From Pseudomonadota bacterium (GTDB taxonomy: Bacteria > Pseudomonadota > Alphaproteobacteria > Sphingomonadales > Sphingomonadaceae), in NCBI GenBank assembly GCA_018240895.1, contig JAFEEX010000064.1:1-35247 (forward strand): DNA of 35,247 bases, in the 5' to 3' direction. The notes beneath the pieces are model-generated. The model saw only the letters and a list, made by a program, of their open reading frames with translations. It made no database searches and was not told the DNA's origin. The translations under genes were made by a program, and so were the position numbers. This document shows, in pieces, positions 32,576 to 35,247 of this stretch (position 1 is its first letter; every line of letters starts with the position of its first letter).

Positions 32576-33066
32576 GCACGCTCCCGTGCGGGTAACCGCT
32601 TGATTGATCCAGAGAATGCCAGCACCGGGCGTTCACCATCATAAATGATGCCCCGGGCAAAAACCATGGTCAGCCCGGCGCGCACCACCTCGCCCCTCGC
32701 GATCAGCAACTTGCCCGGCACCGCAGCGTTGACGAATTCGCAGTTGCAGGTGACGGTCACCCCATGAACTTCATTGTTCATCCCGCCTGCAACCATGAAC
32801 AGGGCATAGTCGGCAAAGGTCATCAGCGTGCCGCCATGGACATTGCCGCCGGCGTTGCAGTTCTTCTCGTCCGGTCGGAACCCGCAGATCATCTTGCGCC
32901 GTTCGGGCTTGCAATAGAACGGCCCGACGTGATCCTCAAAGGCATCAGACGGGGCGTAATGATACCAGCCGGCCCACTCGCCCTCGCTCAACTTTTTCAG
33001 CCCGGCCCGGGTAGGCTCATCCTCCAGCCCTTCGGGCAACAGCTTGTCGTGCGGTTCTTCCGACAT
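32572..33066 (-). CDS. PaaI-like hotdog thioesterase
   Basis: Hotdog-fold protein of 164 aa. The core GGNVHGGTLMTFADYALF matches the PaaI/YdiI acyl-CoA thioesterase motif, and VTVTCNCEFVNAAVPG the following strand. The N-terminal 60 residues are longer than in PaaI. ATG 33066 is chosen; an upstream frame to 33138 has no similarity. The next gene overlaps by 4 bp. Acyl substrate unknown. Confidence 0.87.
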   Translation of the reverse strand: MSEEPHDKLLPEGLEDEPTRAGLKKLSEGEWAGWYHYAPSDAFEDHVGPFYCKPERRKMICGFRPDEKNCNAGGNVHGGTLMTFADYALFMVAGGMNNEVHGVTVTCNCEFVNAAVPGKLLIARGEVVRAGLTMVFARGIIYDGERPVLAFSGSIKRLPARERA

Positions 33067-33148
33067 GGGCGCGGCAATTCCCCCGGTACTGGCGTCTATC
33101 GGGGCAGAGCAGAAACCGCCCCGCCCCGCAAGTCCCATCGCGCCCCGA

Positions 33149-34453
33149 TTATACCTTTGCCAGCGCCTGTTCGAAATCGGCGATCAGGTCATCCGCGCTT
33201 TCAATGCCGATGCTGATCCGCACCAGATTGTCAGTGATGCCCAGCGCCGCCTTGCGTTCATCAGGGACGGAAAGGTGCGTCATGCTGGCCGGGTGGCTGG
33301 CAAGCGTCTCGGTCCCGCCCAGACTGACCGCCAGCTTGGCGATCTTCAGTGCATCAAGGAAGCGAAAGCTTTCCGCCTCTCCTCCCTTGATGAACAGCGA
33401 AAAGGTGCTGCCCGCGCCGATGCAATGGCGATCGAAAATGTCCTGCTGGTGCGGATCGGCGATCATGCCGAGATAGCCCAGCCCTTCCACCTTGGGATGC
33501 GCCGCCAGCCAGGCGCAGACCCGGGCCGCGTTCTCGCCCGCGCGGCTCATCCGCAGTTCCACTGTTTCTAGGCTGCGCAGCAGCATCCATGCGGTATGCG
33601 GATCGGCAATGCCGCCCATGGTGTTGCGCAGCATCCGCACCGGGGTCATCCACTTTTTCGCCCCCGCCACGCTGCCGGCGACAAGGTCCGAATGACCGCC
33701 GACATATTTGGTCAGTGAATAGACCACCACGTCCGCCCCGTGATCAAGCGGGCGTGACCACAAGGGGCCAAGGAAGGTGTTGTCGATGGCGATCGGGCAA
33801 TCCGTCCCCAGCGCCGCATCGCGTGCATCGCGCACTGCCTCGACATCGACCAGCGCATTGGTGGGGTTGGCGGGGCTTTCAAGATAGATCATCGCCACCT
33901 TGCCGCCCTGGCTTGCCGCCTGCGCCTTGGCACGGGCCAGCACCGCATCCAGTTCGGCGCGGTCGGCCCCGGCGGGAAAATCGACATAGCTGACGCCGAA
34001 GCGGCTGAGCGTGCGGGCGACGAAGCCCTCACTCGCGGCATAGAGCGGGCCGGAATGAACGATCACGTCTCCGGCGGAGCACAGCGCCAGGAACAGCACG
34101 CAGATCGCGGTCATTCCGCTGGAAAAGCACAACGCCTCTTCCGCGCCGTCCCACACTGCCAGCCGTCCTTCCAGGATCTGCTGGTTGGGGCCGTTGAAAC
34201 GCGAATAGACCAGGCCATCGGTGCCGCCCGGCCGTTTGCCGGTGATCCCTTCGAAAAAGCGCTTGCCATCGGCGGCGCTGGGAAAGGCAAAGGTGCTGGT
34301 GAGGAAGATCGGTGCCTTCAGGCTGCCTTCGGACAGCATCGGATCATAACCGTATCCCATCATCAGCGTTTCGGGCGAAAGCGGATGATTGCCCAGCGAT
34401 GTTACAACGGGCTTGGGTTTGCGAGCGGGAGTCGGTTTGTCATCCGCGGCCAT
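33149..34453 (-). CDS. trans-sulfuration PLP enzyme (cystathionine gamma-synthase family)
   Basis: Fold-type I PLP enzyme of 434 aa of the Cys/Met metabolism family. VYSRFNGPNQQILEGRLA near the N-terminus, LCFSSGMTAI for phosphate binding, AIDNTFLGP with the Asp that holds the pyridine ring, and SLTKYVGGHSD with Lys249 as Schiff base. The family includes cystathionine synthases, lyases and methionine gamma-lyase, which cannot be told apart here. ATG 34453 has AGGAAGG upstream, held in a hairpin (see leader). It probably has its own transcript downstream of infC. Confidence 0.92.
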   Translation of the reverse strand: MAADDKPTPARKPKPVVTSLGNHPLSPETLMMGYGYDPMLSEGSLKAPIFLTSTFAFPSAADGKRFFEGITGKRPGGTDGLVYSRFNGPNQQILEGRLAVWDGAEEALCFSSGMTAICVLFLALCSAGDVIVHSGPLYAASEGFVARTLSRFGVSYVDFPAGADRAELDAVLARAKAQAASQGGKVAMIYLESPANPTNALVDVEAVRDARDAALGTDCPIAIDNTFLGPLWSRPLDHGADVVVYSLTKYVGGHSDLVAGSVAGAKKWMTPVRMLRNTMGGIADPHTAWMLLRSLETVELRMSRAGENAARVCAWLAAHPKVEGLGYLGMIADPHQQDIFDRHCIGAGSTFSLFIKGGEAESFRFLDALKIAKLAVSLGGTETLASHPASMTHLSVPDERKAALGITDNLVRISIGIESADDLIADFEQALAKV

Positions 34454-34459
34454 GGCGGT

Positions 34460-34558
34460 CCTTCCTGAATCAACGCCCCCAGGAAGGCGGGAGCCAAATG
34501 GAAAGCCATGGGCCGGGGTTCCTAACCTCCGCAGGAACGCGTCTCCCAAGGACCGGCC
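34460..34558 (-). promoter_or_regulatory. structured 5' leader of the trans-sulfuration gene
   Basis: On the minus strand an outer stem GGCCGG/CCGGCC (34558-34553 with 34516-34511) encloses a hairpin GTTCCT/AGGAAC (34538-34533 with 34523-34518). Next to the gene an 8-bp perfect stem CCTTCCTG/CAGGAAGG (34487-34480 with 34467-34460) buries the AGGAAGG ribosome binding site. This could be a translational control element sensing a sulfur metabolite; the SAM-II core GCUAAA was not found. Confidence 0.5.
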
Positions 34559-34611
34559 GGGGATAGGCCAGCCACTGCACCAAGGCAAGGTGGTTGCGCT
34601 TGAAACTGGAT

Positions 34612-34638
34612 TGGCCCGGCGGTTAACGCACCGGGCCA
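34612..34638 (-). terminator. terminator-like hairpin after infC
   Basis: An 8-bp stem TGGCCCGG (34638-34631, minus strand) / CCGGGCCA (34619-34612) begins 10 bp after the infC stop. No clear T-run follows. Confidence 0.6.
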
Positions 34639-34647
34639 GTTCCAATG

Positions 34648-35190
34648 CTATTTCGGGGAAAGCACCATCAGCATCTGGCGGCCTTCCATGCGGGGATAGG
34701 CCTCTATCTTCGCGTCTTCGGCGGTATCTTCCTGCACCCGTTTCAGCAGGTTCATGCCCAATTGCTGGTGTGACAGTTCGCGCCCGCGAAAGCGCAGGGT
34801 GACCTTTACCTTGTCCCCTTCGCCGATGAACTTGTGGATCGCCTTCATCTTCGTATCATAGTCATGATCGTCGATGTTCGGACGCATCTTGATCTCCTTG
34901 ATCTCCTGCGTCTTCTGGGTTTTGCGGGCGAGGTTGGCCTTCTTCTGCGCTTCGTAGCGGAACTTGCCGACATCGAGGAACTTGCACACCGGCGGGTCGG
35001 CGTTGGGCGAAACCTCGACCAGGTCAAGACCGACTTCGGCCGCCTGTTCGATCGCTTCGCGCGTGTACATCACGCCAAGGTTCTCACCTTCTTCGTCAAT
35101 GACGCGGACCTTGTCCGAGGTGATCATGTGATTGTAGCGCGGCCCGCTCTTCACGGGGGGCGTCATCATGCGCCGGGGTGGGGGTGCTAT
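34648..35190 (-). CDS. infC: translation initiation factor IF-3
   Basis: IF-3 of about 180 aa. N-domain: [26 protein letters not shown] and [19 protein letters not shown]; linker [36 protein letters not shown]-domain [19 protein letters not shown]. The likely start is ATA at 35190: AGGAG (35203-35199) lies 8 nt upstream, while the first ATG (35169) is 29 nt from it. infC uses rare AUU/AUC/AUA starts in many bacteria, letting IF-3 limit its own translation. If the ATG is used instead the protein has 173 aa. Confidence 0.93.
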   Translation of the reverse strand: MAPPPRRMMTPPVKSGPRYNHMITSDKVRVIDEEGENLGVMYTREAIEQAAEVGLDLVEVSPNADPPVCKFLDVGKFRYEAQKKANLARKTQKTQEIKEIKMRPNIDDHDYDTKMKAIHKFIGEGDKVKVTLRFRGRELSHQQLGMNLLKRVQEDTAEDAKIEAYPRMEGRQMLMVLSPK

Positions 35191-35198
35191 GTCGTAGT

Positions 35199-35203
35199 CT
35201 CCT
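35199..35203 (-). promoter_or_regulatory. infC: ribosome binding site deciding the infC start
   Basis: AGGAG on the minus strand, 8 nt before ATA 35190 and 29 nt before the first ATG. It has no other start codon at a suitable distance. Confidence 0.75.
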
Positions 35204-35247
35204 GTTGCGGCAAAAAGCCATCGCGCGCGTCCTTAATGCGATTCGCG

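Noticed and set aside
33067-33148. Terminator between the PLP enzyme gene and the thioesterase gene
   Set aside because: A GGGGC/GCCCC pair is present but only five bases long with a long loop and no T-run, so it was not listed.
34454-34647. Known SAM-II riboswitch
   Set aside because: Gene context fits, but the characteristic GCUAAA-type pseudoknot segment was not found, so only a generic structured leader is claimed.

Overview
The window looks like chromosomal DNA of an alphaproteobacterium of the order Sphingomonadales (Novosphingobium/Sphingomonas-like). The grounds are high GC, alphaproteobacterial gene sets (imuA-imuB-dnaE2 behind a GTTC-N7-GTTC LexA box, SspB-type ClpXP adaptor, ybgC-tolQRAB-pal), a TonB-dependent receptor of the sphingomonad type, and many GC-rich palindromic intergenic repeats. 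This placement is inference from gene content; no rRNA or tRNA gene was seen.

Region 1 (1-6177) is an accessory metabolic island. A minus-strand operon encodes a tryptophan-tryptophylquinone (TTQ) amine dehydrogenase (MauB/AauB-like large subunit, MauE, MauD, MauA/AauA-like light subunit), then two monohaem c-type cytochromes, then a TonB-dependent receptor running off the left edge. A TetR-type regulator is divergent, and the shared spacer holds a perfect inverted repeat and an 18-bp-phased direct repeat. The genes suggest a periplasmic amine oxidation pathway passing electrons to cytochromes c.

Region 2 (6263-14125) is a mixed set: a phospholipase D/cardiolipin synthase-like protein, a two-TM K+ channel overlapping a divergent ClC protein that lacks the usual gating glutamate, a one-domain asparaginase-like protein, a VOC protein, an HxlR regulator divergent from a pirin, an MFS transporter, a small GNAT-like protein and an isochorismatase-family hydrolase.

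Region 3 (14151-19636) is the SOS mutasome operon imuA-imuB-dnaE2 on the minus strand. The LexA box overlaps the predicted -10, and the start codon follows almost at once, so the mRNA may be leaderless. imuA and imuB overlap by about 122 bp.

Region 4 (19698-21058) has a GNAT acetyltransferase followed by a lower-GC scar: a small ORF with a strong ribosome binding site, a fragment of an IS3-like orfA, and a decayed IS5-family transposase.

Region 5 (21108-26551) carries gmk, a conserved-looking hypothetical gene and sspB on the minus strand, then the divergent hisB-hisH-hisA-hisF-hisE-HIT run on the plus strand. Two palindromic repeats interrupt the his genes; one appears to supply the hisF Shine-Dalgarno inside a hairpin.

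Region 6 (26565-31364) is ybgC-tolQ-tolR-tolA-tolB-pal, the Tol-Pal envelope machine. Region 7 (31378-35247) has a small exported protein, a J-domain protein, a membrane protein with a PaaI-like thioesterase, a trans-sulfuration PLP enzyme behind a structured leader, and infC, which appears to start at a non-canonical AUA codon.
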